Source: Vibrio ziniensis (lineage in GTDB: Bacteria; Pseudomonadota; Gammaproteobacteria; Enterobacterales; Vibrionaceae). From it: a DNA stretch of 64,000 nucleotides. Numbering within the stretch: position 1 is the stretch's first letter; each line of letters opens with the position of its first letter. A program made the translations under genes and the position numbers. Shown here piece by piece: positions 17,973-27,134 of this stretch. The notes beneath the pieces are model-generated. The model saw nothing but the letters and a program-made list of their open reading frames with translations. It was not told where the DNA came from and searched no databases. The stretch lies in NCBI RefSeq assembly GCF_011064285.1, contig NZ_CP049332.1, positions 930,001 through 994,000 of the forward strand, given 5' to 3'.

Positions 17973-18320
17973 GTGGAGTTTTGTCAAGAAGATCGCAAAG
18001 CGTTATATGACGTGTGGATGTCGCAGAAGGCGAAGATGCATCTAACTCAAATGGAAATAACAAAGCGTCTTGGTGTGAGCCAAGTTGAGTTTTCAAACCT
18101 TCTACGTGGTACAGAGCCACTATCAATGTCCTTTGTAACCAAGTTTTGTAAACATTTACATGTGGAACCAGCAAATGTTTTACCAACTTTGAAGTATAGT
18201 TGCGGTAAAGTGGAATCCTCTGTCTATTTACGAAATAGAATTTGTGTAGATGGTGAAATACAAAAAGTGTATGTCGAAGGTAACCAGGTAGTAATCGAGT
18301 ATGTACATGTGACTCAATAG
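17973..18320 (+). CDS. Small XRE-like helix-turn-helix protein
   Basis: 115 residues from a GTG preceded by AAGGGA at proper spacing. The N-terminal part contains a Cro/CI-type helix-turn-helix (QMEITKRLGVSQVEFSNLLRG, then SFVTKFCKHLHVEPANVLP). The C-terminal 45 residues are beta-rich and I do not recognise them. It is monocistronic, sits just after a repeat element, and converges with the pullulanase gene. Its targets are unknown. The GTG start and isolated position make it less certain than its neighbours, but the helix-turn-helix is convincing. Confidence 0.7.
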   Translation: MEFCQEDRKALYDVWMSQKAKMHLTQMEITKRLGVSQVEFSNLLRGTEPLSMSFVTKFCKHLHVEPANVLPTLKYSCGKVESSVYLRNRICVDGEIQKVYVEGNQVVIEYVHVTQ

Positions 18321-18352
18321 GTTACGTATATATCAATCTATTAGCTGCTTAA

Positions 18353-18379
18353 ATGCCATCCACATAAAATGGATGGCAT
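18353..18379. terminator. Hairpin between convergent genes
   Basis: ATGCCATCCA / TGGATGGCAT stem with a seven-base loop and no strong T run. It is placed to end transcripts from the XRE gene (plus) and the pullulanase gene (minus). Confidence 0.55.
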
Positions 18380-18420
18380 CTAGAAGTTTATCTATTCAGT
18401 TACTAAACATTGCTAAATGC

Positions 18421-21400
18421 TTAGAGCTCAGATGACGCTCTAGTTACAGATATCATTGGATTTTCTATGCTTTCATTTGCGTTTAGGATAAAAGTATAGC
18501 TTCCAGTTTCTGCAACACTTAGAACGCAATTATCACTAGTTCCAAGCTCAAGAGAATCACTGGTTTGTTCCGATAAGGCACAACCTATGTTTGGATTCGA
18601 CCAACTGGCATCAGCAAACTTAAATTCATGGCTGCCTGCTGCTAGTGCTCCAGTTACTGAGTATACGCCGTTACCGATAAATGTCATTGCCCAGTCCTGA
18701 TTGTCGGACCATCCGTTCATTGTTCCTTTTACGTAAACAACAGTTTCGCCGTAAGGTGGGATGCTTGAAACGTCTTTGTTCGACGTGTTTACAGGTAAAC
18801 CGGCTCCTTGTGCGCCAACTTGAGGTTGTACGAAGACTGCTGTTGTCAATGCTGGTACTGTAAAGGTTTCTCCAGAAAAATTCGCACCTTTAACTACGTC
18901 ATCCGCTGAGTTTTGCTGAATTTCGTGAAGTTCAAAACTGCTTGAACCCGTTACAGTAAACGATTGTTCATCCGATGAAGCATTAATAATTACGACGATA
19001 GCATCGTAGATTGGGTCTAAGTCTTGACCAGCAGATATCCCATCATCTATAGACATAACGATTAAGCCTGATTGCTGCTCTTTGCCAACGTTGTGAAAGT
19101 CGACTCGGTTCATCACTTCTTGAGCAGTATCTAGACGGAAAAGTTCACTGGATGTCCGGATTTTGAGAAGCTCTAGAAATTGTTGTTTAGTTAGTTCAAT
19201 GTTAGTAGTATCAGGTTTAGCTGTACTGTCACTTACAATTGTTTTTATAAGATCCCAGTTGTCGCTGTCTTTGTCTTCTCGAGGCAATCCTACATTCCAG
19301 TTGTTTTTACTCCCATCGAAAAAGACACGGTTGAACCAGTCACCAGAATCATAGGAATCGCGTTGCATCGATTTAGAACGAAGTAACTCAGAGCCCATAT
19401 GTATGAAGGGAATACCTTGACCTAACATTACCGTTGATAGTGATACGCTTTGCATACGCGCACGATTAGCAGAGCTAGTGCCCGTTGCGATTTTATATGC
19501 GTTGTTGTCCCACAAAGTTTGGTTATCGTGTTTTGAAACATAAGCGATGTTTTCGGATGGAACTTTAGTGTAACCGGCAGGTGCTCCATTATAATCTATA
19601 TTCTTACCAAGCTTGGTTTCGCCTGTATAGTCGATAAGGACATACTCAGCTAAGTTGCCTGCCATACCTAGTCGCACTAAATCTTGGTTATGTAGACGTT
19701 CATTGATAGATTCGTCATCCATTTTAGTTTCTTCGTTTGCATAAGCTGCATTACCAAAGCCTTGATTGTAACGAAGTGAGTGGTTTCCTTCTGAATCAAC
19801 ACCTCCGTCAAAAGGACTACCACCGCGGACAGCGTCACGTAGACGGTCAGAGAAAGTTCCAATCTCTGTGCCAGCCATGTTCAGTTGTGTTGCTTGATCA
19901 AAACGAGCATTGTTAGCGACTTCACCAAAGTCCCAACCTTCACCGTAGAATAGGGTATTGGAGTCGATTTGACGGATTTGCTCTAACGCATCGACCATAA
20001 GGTTTTTGGGTTGATGTCCCATTAAATCAAAGCGGAAACCATCAACCTTGTAGTCGGATGCCCATACCTTGAGCGAATCGACCATGAGTTTTCCCATCAT
20101 CAAATTTTCGGTAGCAGTATTATCACAACAAGTTGAGTTTTCAACGCCGCCGGAATTTACATTTAGACGGTGATAGTACCCTGGTACAATTTTATCGAGT
20201 ACGGATTTATCGTTAACACCTGATGCATTAGTATGGTTGTAGACAACGTCCATGATCAGTTTTAGATTCATTTTGTGTACAGATTGAACCATTTCACGGA
20301 ACTCGAGAATGCGTTGAGAGCCGTTTGGATTTGTCGCATAGCTGCCTTCGGGCACTGTGTAATGATAAGGGTCATAACCCCAGTTGAAGCTGTCAAGTCC
20401 TCGCAGATCACTCATCAGTGATTGAGCAGAACCTGTAGTAGGATCATAACTGTTGAGTACATCTTGGATACTGCTTGCCTCATCCGCTGATTCACAGACA
20501 GATGCGTCCGGTTTGATGGAACATAGCTTGCCAATGGTGTCATTAATGTCAATACGGTTAGCTTCGTTTTCGTCTACGGTTGCAATATCGAATGCTGGTA
20601 GAATATGGAGTGTTGTTAGGCCTGCGTCCCTCAGCGCTTGTAAGTGAGTCACCGATTCGCGATCTGCTTCCGTTAGTGCTAGGTATTTGCCGTTGTACGC
20701 TGCAGTTCCTTTGTTGTCATTGAAGCTAAAGTCCCGAAGGTGAGATTCATATAATACATGATCTTCGTCTTTCTCTAACGTTGGGCGAGCATCATCGTCC
20801 CAGCCTTGTGGAAGTAAACTTGAGTCGTTTAAATCTACAACTTGAGAATACAACGAATTAGTTGACAGGCTTAATGAGTATGGGTCTGTGACTAGGCGAG
20901 TCTCAATAACACCTGTAGTTGGATGGTAAACCTTAACTTGGTAACGGTAGAACTTATTCACTAAGTTATTTAATGGATCAGAAATCCAAATGCCAGTCAC
21001 CGTGTCTTCAGTCATCGGAATGATAGACTCTTCCTGTAGGTCCTCGTCGTAAGTAATCAGAGAAACGTTTTGGGCTGTAGGCGCCCACAGTTTGAAAGTT
21101 ACCGCTTCACCTTCCAACACCGCCCCCAATTCTTGCGATACTGCATTACCTGCATCTGCGTTTGCAAATACGTCGTCTAAGACTCCTGATTTTTGTACTT
21201 GTGTAGCAGATAATATATCGCCGTCTGAGTTGTATGCCACCATCACAATTTGCGATTTGAGAATTGTATGAAGTGTTGCGTCGTCGATATCTATATTTAC
21301 GGCGGGCAAGCTAGATAGATGGCGAAAGCGAGATTTTAACTGGTCAGATAGAACGCCGGATTTACTTAGTTCTACTGCAGACCCTGCGGTGATTTGTTGA

Positions 21401-22053
21401 TTTTCGTCGATTTGTATTTCGTTGTTTAAGCTGTAATGAAGTTTAATTGAATCAGCATTTGCGACTGCTTCCCATGCAATTGTCGTTGCATCCAACCAGT
21501 GTGCTTTTTGACCATCGATTCCTATGGGTAGTCCTTCGATTGGCTCATAGAAAAGTTCACTACTTCCGTGAAAGCCAAACACTCCTTTTGAAGCCCCAAG
21601 TTGAGATAGTTCAACTTTAGAGTTGGAACTGCCGAACGCTTTATCATCGCCGTTGTGTAAAATGAAATTCATACATTTGTATGGGTCATTAGCGTCTGGA
21701 TCAACTTTGAGCACGTAGTATGCTCCATAGGTTGCGCTAATTCCGTCGTAAAGGCGTGGATACCCCCAGTCTGTTCCGCTGCTCTTAATACCCATTGCTT
21801 CTAAATCTGTACTTGTACAACCTTCTCCATTCCACAGATGCAATCCCCAGCCTTCATAGTCGCTTGATGTCGAAGCCGCATCGCGTTTGTAATAGATAAC
21901 GACTTCATTTTCAGCTGTAGAATAAAAATCGGAACTAGAGTTGGACGTTGTTCCGTTCGAGTTGTCACTGCCACAGCCACTCAGTATTGCAGTAGAAACC
22001 AATGGTAATAGGCTTTTTGCAACTATTGATAATTTAAATGTTCTTTTGTTCAC
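18421..22053 (-). CDS. Pullulanase-type alpha-1,6-glucosidase lipoprotein (GH13)
   Basis: 1210 residues from the GTG at 22053, which gives a normal lipoprotein signal: MNKRTF, a hydrophobic core, and lipobox LSGC with Cys27. A TTG at 22110 is the alternative. The order is a CBM41-like starch-binding domain (VIYYKRDAASTSSDYEGWGLHLWNGEG), a pullulanase N2-like region, CBM48 (VTFKLWAPTAQNVSL), the GH13 barrel with LIMDVVYNHT, DGFRFDLMGH (nucleophile Asp), LFYGEGWDFGE (acid/base Glu) and YVSKHDNQTLWDNN, then C-terminal beta domains ending in a starch-binding-like module (VYVKGTMNGWSDNQDW). It debranches alpha-1,6 links in pullulan, starch or glycogen at the outer membrane or cell surface. Its substrate is unrelated to the surrounding pectin genes. 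Confidence 0.93.
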   Translation of the reverse strand: MNKRTFKLSIVAKSLLPLVSTAILSGCGSDNSNGTTSNSSSDFYSTAENEVVIYYKRDAASTSSDYEGWGLHLWNGEGCTSTDLEAMGIKSSGTDWGYPRLYDGISATYGAYYVLKVDPDANDPYKCMNFILHNGDDKAFGSSNSKVELSQLGASKGVFGFHGSSELFYEPIEGLPIGIDGQKAHWLDATTIAWEAVANADSIKLHYSLNNEIQIDENQQITAGSAVELSKSGVLSDQLKSRFRHLSSLPAVNIDIDDATLHTILKSQIVMVAYNSDGDILSATQVQKSGVLDDVFANADAGNAVSQELGAVLEGEAVTFKLWAPTAQNVSLITYDEDLQEESIIPMTEDTVTGIWISDPLNNLVNKFYRYQVKVYHPTTGVIETRLVTDPYSLSLSTNSLYSQVVDLNDSSLLPQGWDDDARPTLEKDEDHVLYESHLRDFSFNDNKGTAAYNGKYLALTEADRESVTHLQALRDAGLTTLHILPAFDIATVDENEANRIDINDTIGKLCSIKPDASVCESADEASSIQDVLNSYDPTTGSAQSLMSDLRGLDSFNWGYDPYHYTVPEGSYATNPNGSQRILEFREMVQSVHKMNLKLIMDVVYNHTNASGVNDKSVLDKIVPGYYHRLNVNSGGVENSTCCDNTATENLMMGKLMVDSLKVWASDYKVDGFRFDLMGHQPKNLMVDALEQIRQIDSNTLFYGEGWDFGEVANNARFDQATQLNMAGTEIGTFSDRLRDAVRGGSPFDGGVDSEGNHSLRYNQGFGNAAYANEETKMDDESINERLHNQDLVRLGMAGNLAEYVLIDYTGETKLGKNIDYNGAPAGYTKVPSENIAYVSKHDNQTLWDNNAYKIATGTSSANRARMQSVSLSTVMLGQGIPFIHMGSELLRSKSMQRDSYDSGDWFNRVFFDGSKNNWNVGLPREDKDSDNWDLIKTIVSDSTAKPDTTNIELTKQQFLELLKIRTSSELFRLDTAQEVMNRVDFHNVGKEQQSGLIVMSIDDGISAGQDLDPIYDAIVVIINASSDEQSFTVTGSSSFELHEIQQNSADDVVKGANFSGETFTVPALTTAVFVQPQVGAQGAGLPVNTSNKDVSSIPPYGETVVYVKGTMNGWSDNQDWAMTFIGNGVYSVTGALAAGSHEFKFADASWSNPNIGCALSEQTSDSLELGTSDNCVLSVAETGSYTFILNANESIENPMISVTRASSEL

Positions 22054-22442
22054 GTTTGCAAATCCATTTTTATTGAAATCATTTAAAGGGATGACGATTT
22101 TTGAGAGCAAACAGCAAGTAGCAAAATAGGTACTGTTAGGTACAAAAACCGAAATGAAAAGTTCAACGAAATGCTAATACAGTGAATCATCAGCAAAATG
22201 TGAGAGTTAGCGGCTTAGTTTTTTACGCATGAAAAATTTGTTATTCCATAGATTTTTGTCACAAATTAAATAACAAATTGGATGCATAGCGAGAGGTTCT
22301 ACACAGACTTGTATAGCAATTTTTCGAGGGAGTAGTGAAGGGGGATGACTTGGATGGAGGATATCTAAGCCTTAAAAGCGTGATAAACATCCATAAAAAT
22401 TAGATGGATAATTTTTGAACTAAAAGAAGTAAGAGTGAAAAT
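22054..22442. promoter_or_regulatory. Upstream region of the pullulanase gene
   Basis: About 390 AT-rich bases between the pullulanase start and the ogl terminator. The pullulanase promoter must be here. I saw no clear operator or small gene. Confidence 0.3.
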
Positions 22443-22472
22443 AAAAAAAACCACTCGTATGGAAGCGAGTGG
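22443..22472 (-). terminator. Terminator of the symporter-ogl operon
   Basis: Read on the minus strand: CCACTCG / CGAGTGG stem followed by eight Ts. Confidence 0.85.
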
Positions 22473-22522
22473 CATTAAGGCAGAAATCGTAGTTTCTCTA
22501 GATTTTGAACTTAAAGTTCAAA

Positions 22523-23689
22523 TTAAGCTTTGAAAGATGCTGGTAGGTCTGCGATGTAAACCGCTGGAACACCTTCGAAGTCACTAGTAAATAGTACGCC
22601 GTCATCACCTGGAGTGAATGATGGGTGTGGGTGTGTAATTTGACGATCACCGTCTAATACGTCCCATGAAGTACTGTGTTTACATAGTTTAGTCGCTGTT
22701 TTCGCTTTAGTATTTAGTACATATAAGAACGGGTCGTTCTCGATGTCGTAGCTTTCAGCATCTGCAACGTCAACTGGTGCATCACAACCGTCACCAACCA
22801 TTAGAGAACCATCAAAGTTACTCATTAGGTGTGAACATGGTGGCATTACCATTACTTCTTCGTTTTCTAGTGTTTCAGGGTTCGCTTTGTAGATCACGCG
22901 ATCAGATTGACCTTTGAAGTAAGATACGTAAGCCATTGCGCTGCCATCTGGAATCCAGAATTCATGCGTGCAAGACTCACCAGGAGCGTGTTCTTTGATC
23001 TTGCGAACGTTGCTGCCATCTTCGTTTACTAGCCACATACGAGCATCAACTAGGTCGTGTGGACCTTCGTGACAGAAGCCAACAGTTGAATCGTCAAATG
23101 GACGGTAGATAGGGTGACCTAACCATGCTTTGTCTTGGTGAACAACTTCAAGTTCGCCAGTTGCGATGTCAACTTTGATTAGACGACATGTTGGGTTTGT
23201 ATGGTAGAACTCAGCGAATTTTTCCCAAGAAGTCAGTGGTGCCCAATCTGCTTTTAGGATCTCGATGCCCACTAACTTAGTACAGTCAGAGTTTGCAACC
23301 CAAGTACCGTAACCTTTCCACTCTGGATCAACCGTGTACACAACACGTTCTTCTAGAGTTTCTAGGTCAACCTGCATTAGGTTTAGCTCAGCTTTCACAT
23401 AGAAGAATGATTTGTCATCAGTAGAGATGAAACCACCGAATGTGTTGTCGCCTTTACCTTCAGTAAGCTGAGTCGCTTTTTGAGTTTTAAGGTCAACAAG
23501 GTAGTAGTTACGGTTACCGTCAAAATCACCAGCTAGAAGCAGTTTTTCACCGTTGTTAGTGAAACACTTTTGGTAGAAATAGTTACGATGACAGATTACG
23601 TCTTTAGGGGTGATACGCGTTACTTTTACGTTAGTGTCACTATCAGTAAAAGTTTCGAATTCAAGGTTTAGGATGTCACCTTTAGCCAC
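22523..23689 (-). CDS. ogl: Oligogalacturonate lyase (PL22)
   Basis: 388 residues, the usual length for Ogl. It cleaves (unsaturated) digalacturonate to 5-keto-4-deoxyuronate monomers in the cytoplasm, and accordingly has no signal peptide. The sequence shows the seven-bladed propeller repeats and conserved active-site segments (DVICHRNYFYQKCFTNNG, GHPIYRPFDDSTVGFCHEGPHDLVDARMW, SCTHEFWIPDGSAMAYVSY, HPHPSFTPGDDGVLFTSD). The His residues in CHEGPHD and HPHP are expected Mn-coordinating positions. It is the second gene after the symporter on the minus strand, 57 bases away, and ends at a strong terminator. It is a standard KdgR target. Confidence 0.95.
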   Translation of the reverse strand: MAKGDILNLEFETFTDSDTNVKVTRITPKDVICHRNYFYQKCFTNNGEKLLLAGDFDGNRNYYLVDLKTQKATQLTEGKGDNTFGGFISTDDKSFFYVKAELNLMQVDLETLEERVVYTVDPEWKGYGTWVANSDCTKLVGIEILKADWAPLTSWEKFAEFYHTNPTCRLIKVDIATGELEVVHQDKAWLGHPIYRPFDDSTVGFCHEGPHDLVDARMWLVNEDGSNVRKIKEHAPGESCTHEFWIPDGSAMAYVSYFKGQSDRVIYKANPETLENEEVMVMPPCSHLMSNFDGSLMVGDGCDAPVDVADAESYDIENDPFLYVLNTKAKTATKLCKHSTSWDVLDGDRQITHPHPSFTPGDDGVLFTSDFEGVPAVYIADLPASFKA

Positions 23690-23746
23690 GATAAATCTCC
23701 TAATATAAATGAAGTAGGCAGCCTCATGCTGCCCACTTTAGATTGA

Positions 23747-25510
23747 TTAACGAACAGAAATTGATTCGTTTAAATCGTCAATTTTCGCACTCTTCTTCAG
23801 ACCGTAACCAACAGCGAATACTGCTGCCGCACATGCCAAGAACAGTAGGCGTCCCCATAATGGGTTTGGAATTAGAACCATTGTTGTTAGACCAGCCGCC
23901 ATGTAGATAACTAGAGTACCTAGTTTAGCGCGTTGCATACGGTCAACAACGTCTTGTCCTTCTTCTTCAACACATTCAGTGTCAACGTCTTTGAAGAATT
24001 CTGCAGTTACTTCTTTATGTGTGTCTTTCTCTTCTTTGTAGAATAGAGTGGTTAGACAGAAGAAACCAGCAGTTAGGAATAGGTGAGCTGCGATTGTGAT
24101 CATAGTCTTCATTTCGCCAGCTTCACGACGAGTTAGCTCTTCAATACCGAACCAGTTTGCTACGTAGCTTGGAGTAAATACGTTTACTACTAACCAAGAT
24201 ACAAACATACCGAATACTACTGTTGCCCAAGGAGCCCATTTAGGCGTCTTACGGATCAAGATACCTAGGAATAGTGGTACTAGGATTGGAGATTGAAGTA
24301 ATGTCGCAACTTGCATCATTAGATCGAATAGGCTTAGGTGCTTCAGTGAGCTGAAGAACTGAGCCATTAGGATTACTAAGATACCGTTGATAGTACAAGC
24401 GATTTGACCTGCACGTAGAAGCTCTTTGTCGTTTGCTTTGCCTTTACGAACGATAGTTGCGTAGAAGCTGCGCACGAAGATACCAGAGTTACGGTTCAGT
24501 GCTGAGTCCATAGAAGACATGGTTGCAGCGAACAAACCAGCCATTAGTAGACCAACAGTACCAAGAGGCATTGTCTCACGAGCAAATACTAGGTAAACAG
24601 CATCGCTAGCTTTAGCGCCTAGGTTAGGGTATGCCGCAGCTGCATCAGGATACATGATTGCAGAAGCCCATGGTGGGATGAACCAAATGATTGCACCAAA
24701 CACCATCATCACTAGAGCCATCAACGCAGCTTTGCTTGCGTTTTTAGAGTCTTTAGCGTTTAGGAAACGGTAAGATTCCTGCATGTTGTTGATACTTTGA
24801 AGCTGCTTCACGATGAAGAAGATGAAAGAGCCAACAAGCAGTAATGGGTAGTTCATGTCAGGACCCATTACGAAACCACCAGGGAAGTTGTTGATGATTT
24901 CAGAAGGACCGCCAACGAAGTATAGAGCAACACCCGCACACGCAATTGAAATAACAGCAACGATCAGAGTTTGGATAAAGTCTGATGCTACAACACCCCA
25001 AGCACCACTCAATAGAGAGATGATAAGAACTGCTGCACCTGTTACATAGATGGTGGTTGTGATGTCTGCATTGAATACTGCTGAAGCAAATACACCTAGA
25101 CCGTTCAACCAAACACCAGCGTTAATTACGCTAAGTGGGATGATAACCCAAGTGAAGAATTGCTCGTTCGTATCACCGAAACGACGTTTAACAGCTTCCG
25201 TAGGAGTGTCAACGCGCATTTGACGGAAACGACGTGCAAAGTAGAAGTATGCAAATACGTATGCAACCATGTTACCAACGAACACAGCTAGAATTGCAAA
25301 GCCATCGCTGAAGGCTTTACCTGCTGCACCTGTAAAGGTCCAAGCAGAGAATTGGGTCATGAATGCTGTAGCACCAACCATCCACCAGAGCATTTTACCG
25401 CCCCCACGGAAGTAGTCACTGGTGCTATTGCTAGCCATCTTTTTGAATAGCAGACTGATCGCAACCATCAGTGCGAAGTAGCCAGCTATTACAATGTAAT
25501 CATATTGCAT
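23747..25510 (-). CDS. Sodium:solute symporter (SSS family), putative oligouronate uptake
   Basis: 587 residues with about 14 hydrophobic helices and the SSS signature features (GATAFMTQFSAWTFTGAAGKAF, YFARRFRQMRVDTPTEAVKRRFGD, GLFAATMSSMDSALNRNSGIF). It resembles the symporters vibrios use for alginate oligomers (Toa type, from memory). Located immediately upstream of ogl in the same transcription unit, it most likely brings in unsaturated digalacturonate or short oligogalacturonides with sodium (inference). TogMNAB further along would be a second, ATP-driven route. A cytoplasmic hydrophilic loop rich in Glu/Asp lies near residues 480-520. Confidence 0.88.
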   Translation of the reverse strand: MQYDYIVIAGYFALMVAISLLFKKMASNSTSDYFRGGGKMLWWMVGATAFMTQFSAWTFTGAAGKAFSDGFAILAVFVGNMVAYVFAYFYFARRFRQMRVDTPTEAVKRRFGDTNEQFFTWVIIPLSVINAGVWLNGLGVFASAVFNADITTTIYVTGAAVLIISLLSGAWGVVASDFIQTLIVAVISIACAGVALYFVGGPSEIINNFPGGFVMGPDMNYPLLLVGSFIFFIVKQLQSINNMQESYRFLNAKDSKNASKAALMALVMMVFGAIIWFIPPWASAIMYPDAAAAYPNLGAKASDAVYLVFARETMPLGTVGLLMAGLFAATMSSMDSALNRNSGIFVRSFYATIVRKGKANDKELLRAGQIACTINGILVILMAQFFSSLKHLSLFDLMMQVATLLQSPILVPLFLGILIRKTPKWAPWATVVFGMFVSWLVVNVFTPSYVANWFGIEELTRREAGEMKTMITIAAHLFLTAGFFCLTTLFYKEEKDTHKEVTAEFFKDVDTECVEEEGQDVVDRMQRAKLGTLVIYMAAGLTTMVLIPNPLWGRLLFLACAAAVFAVGYGLKKSAKIDDLNESISVR

Positions 25511-25579
25511 AGTGATATCTCATAAGTTTTACATCAAAAAAATTTTTCGTACATTCTCTACCAAAAAAATAGAAATGTA

Positions 25580-25605
25580 TGTGATTAAAATCAAAACGTC
25601 GGTTT
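25580..25605 (-). promoter_or_regulatory. Candidate CRP site with adjacent weak KdgR-like dyad upstream of the symporter-ogl operon
   Basis: TGTGATTAAAATCAAA (25580-25595) fits TGTGA-N6-TCACA with one mismatch, 70-85 bases upstream of the symporter start. AAAACGTCGGTTT immediately follows and is a poor, shifted match to the RAAAC-N3-GTTTY KdgR core. This is a by-eye assignment. Confidence 0.35.
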
Positions 25606-25979
25606 ATTTTTAGTAGGTTAGCATTTTCGAAATGATTTTTGCAATAAAAATGCGTTACAAATTGTATGTGTTTATGACTGAGAATTTCTTATTAGTTATT
25701 GATAAAAAAGAGATTTATTTATCATCATGTCAGCCATTTTGGTGTGTGTTTTTCAGGCTAATCTAGCTCTAATGTCATAACCGGCTTCAATGTTTTGAGC
25801 ATAATTAATACAGCTGATTTTAGACTAAAGACGTTCCTTAAGAATGTCAGATTTTGCTGATTTAAGTTGTAGATGTCTTAACTCTCACTATTGGTACAAA
25901 AAACAGTGAGAGTTATGGTTAATTAATGAGTATCAAATTTGGCAACATGAGAGGTGGGTTGAGTGTGGTTACTCATCTT
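25606..25979. other. Intergenic region with one hairpin
   Basis: Between the symporter promoter and the convergent-side end of the methylesterase gene. AACTCTCACT / AGTGAGAGTT (25880-25914) forms a ten-base stem with a fifteen-base loop and could end the minus-strand methylesterase transcript, though it lacks a T run. Nothing else was recognised. Confidence 0.4.
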
Positions 25980-27017
25980 TTAGTTGAAGTCTTGCGCCAA
26001 TAGGCTTGGTGCCCAGCCGCTGAAAATGTTTTTTAAGCTGTAATTCATTTTGTCATCAGTGCTCATTTCAAAATGATCACCTCCATATTGAGCTAAAGGT
26101 TGGTTGTTAAAGGTATGGAAACGAGAGTCTTCAGCATAGAACCAAATGGATGCTCCATCTTTTGCTTTGCCGTGCATCTTGTCCCAGCCATGAATATGAT
26201 TATCAAACTGACATTCGATATAAGCACAATGTCCAATCGCATTTGGGTTAGCATACGACCCATCCGAAAAATTGGTTGTCGGATGCCATGGTCGGCCAAG
26301 TCGGTAACTTGCATTGGGAACATGTTCGTTTTCTTTAGTTAAATTGCAGCGATAGAAAACTAAGCCGTACTTTTGTTCGATAAGCGTGCTTGGTGCACTT
26401 ACGAATCCCAGAGGTTCGTGTCCAGAGCTATCTTCTCGCCAGCGGCAAACTAACTCGCAGTGATTAAACAAGGCTGTACCGCCGCCGAAAATGAAGTCTA
26501 CAGTGCCCCAAATATCGGTTGATTCGAAATAGCTTCTTCCAGAACTTACATATAGGGTGTCTTGATAACTTTTCAACGTACAATCTCTACATTGAATTTT
26601 ATCACCTTTGTGTCCAACCAGCAGTGCCACAGCTTGAGTTGCAGAAATTTTAGATGAGTCTGTGTTTTCTTTTCGTTGGTTACCAATGAAATCGAAAGTG
26701 TTTTCAATGGTTAATGATTGGAAAGTGATATCAGTGGCATCGGCATTCACTACATAGCTATTGTATGTTGCCCAAATCTTACCATCATTAGCGAGTAATC
26801 CGTTTGCCGAAGTATAGCAGATGAAGGTATTGGCTTTTGACGCGCCAACTAAGTGAGTATTAGGACGAGTGATGTGTAATTTTTCTTCGTAGTGACCCGG
26901 TTGAATAAAGATGGTGTAGGGTAATGAATTGAGAGGGGCCAAATCCAAAGCTTGTTGAATTGACTCGACATCGCCTTTACCTGATATATCAACAGTAATG
27001 TCATACGTTTTCGACAT
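25980..27017 (-). CDS. Pectin methylesterase (CE8), apparently cytoplasmic
   Basis: 345 residues of right-handed beta-helix methylesterase, which removes methyl groups from galacturonate carboxylates. The CE8 signatures are present: QAVALLVGHKGDKIQCRDC, SYQDTLYV with the first catalytic Asp, GTVDFIFGGG with the second, and LGRPWHP with the substrate-binding Arg/Trp. There is no signal peptide: the protein begins MSKTYDITVDISGKGD, directly with the first helix turn. It would therefore act on imported methylated oligomers in the cytoplasm. AAGGA lies 8 bases before the ATG. It is preceded on the same strand by the PL9 gene, with a terminator between them. Confidence 0.92.
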   Translation of the reverse strand: MSKTYDITVDISGKGDVESIQQALDLAPLNSLPYTIFIQPGHYEEKLHITRPNTHLVGASKANTFICYTSANGLLANDGKIWATYNSYVVNADATDITFQSLTIENTFDFIGNQRKENTDSSKISATQAVALLVGHKGDKIQCRDCTLKSYQDTLYVSSGRSYFESTDIWGTVDFIFGGGTALFNHCELVCRWREDSSGHEPLGFVSAPSTLIEQKYGLVFYRCNLTKENEHVPNASYRLGRPWHPTTNFSDGSYANPNAIGHCAYIECQFDNHIHGWDKMHGKAKDGASIWFYAEDSRFHTFNNQPLAQYGGDHFEMSTDDKMNYSLKNIFSGWAPSLLAQDFN

Positions 27018-27083
27018 GTATTCAGTCCTTTGTATATTCGCTTAAGATCACTCTAACTAAATAGAGAGAGAAAGTTTAGAATT

Positions 27084-27110
27084 AAAAAAGGCTCAGGATG
27101 ACTGAGCCTT
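27084..27110 (-). terminator. Terminator after the PL9 lyase gene
   Basis: On the minus strand AAGGCTCAG / CTGAGCCTT stem with a five-base loop and a T run. It separates the lyase and methylesterase genes. Confidence 0.85.
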
Positions 27111-27134
27111 ACACTTTAATATGAGCGGGAGCAA

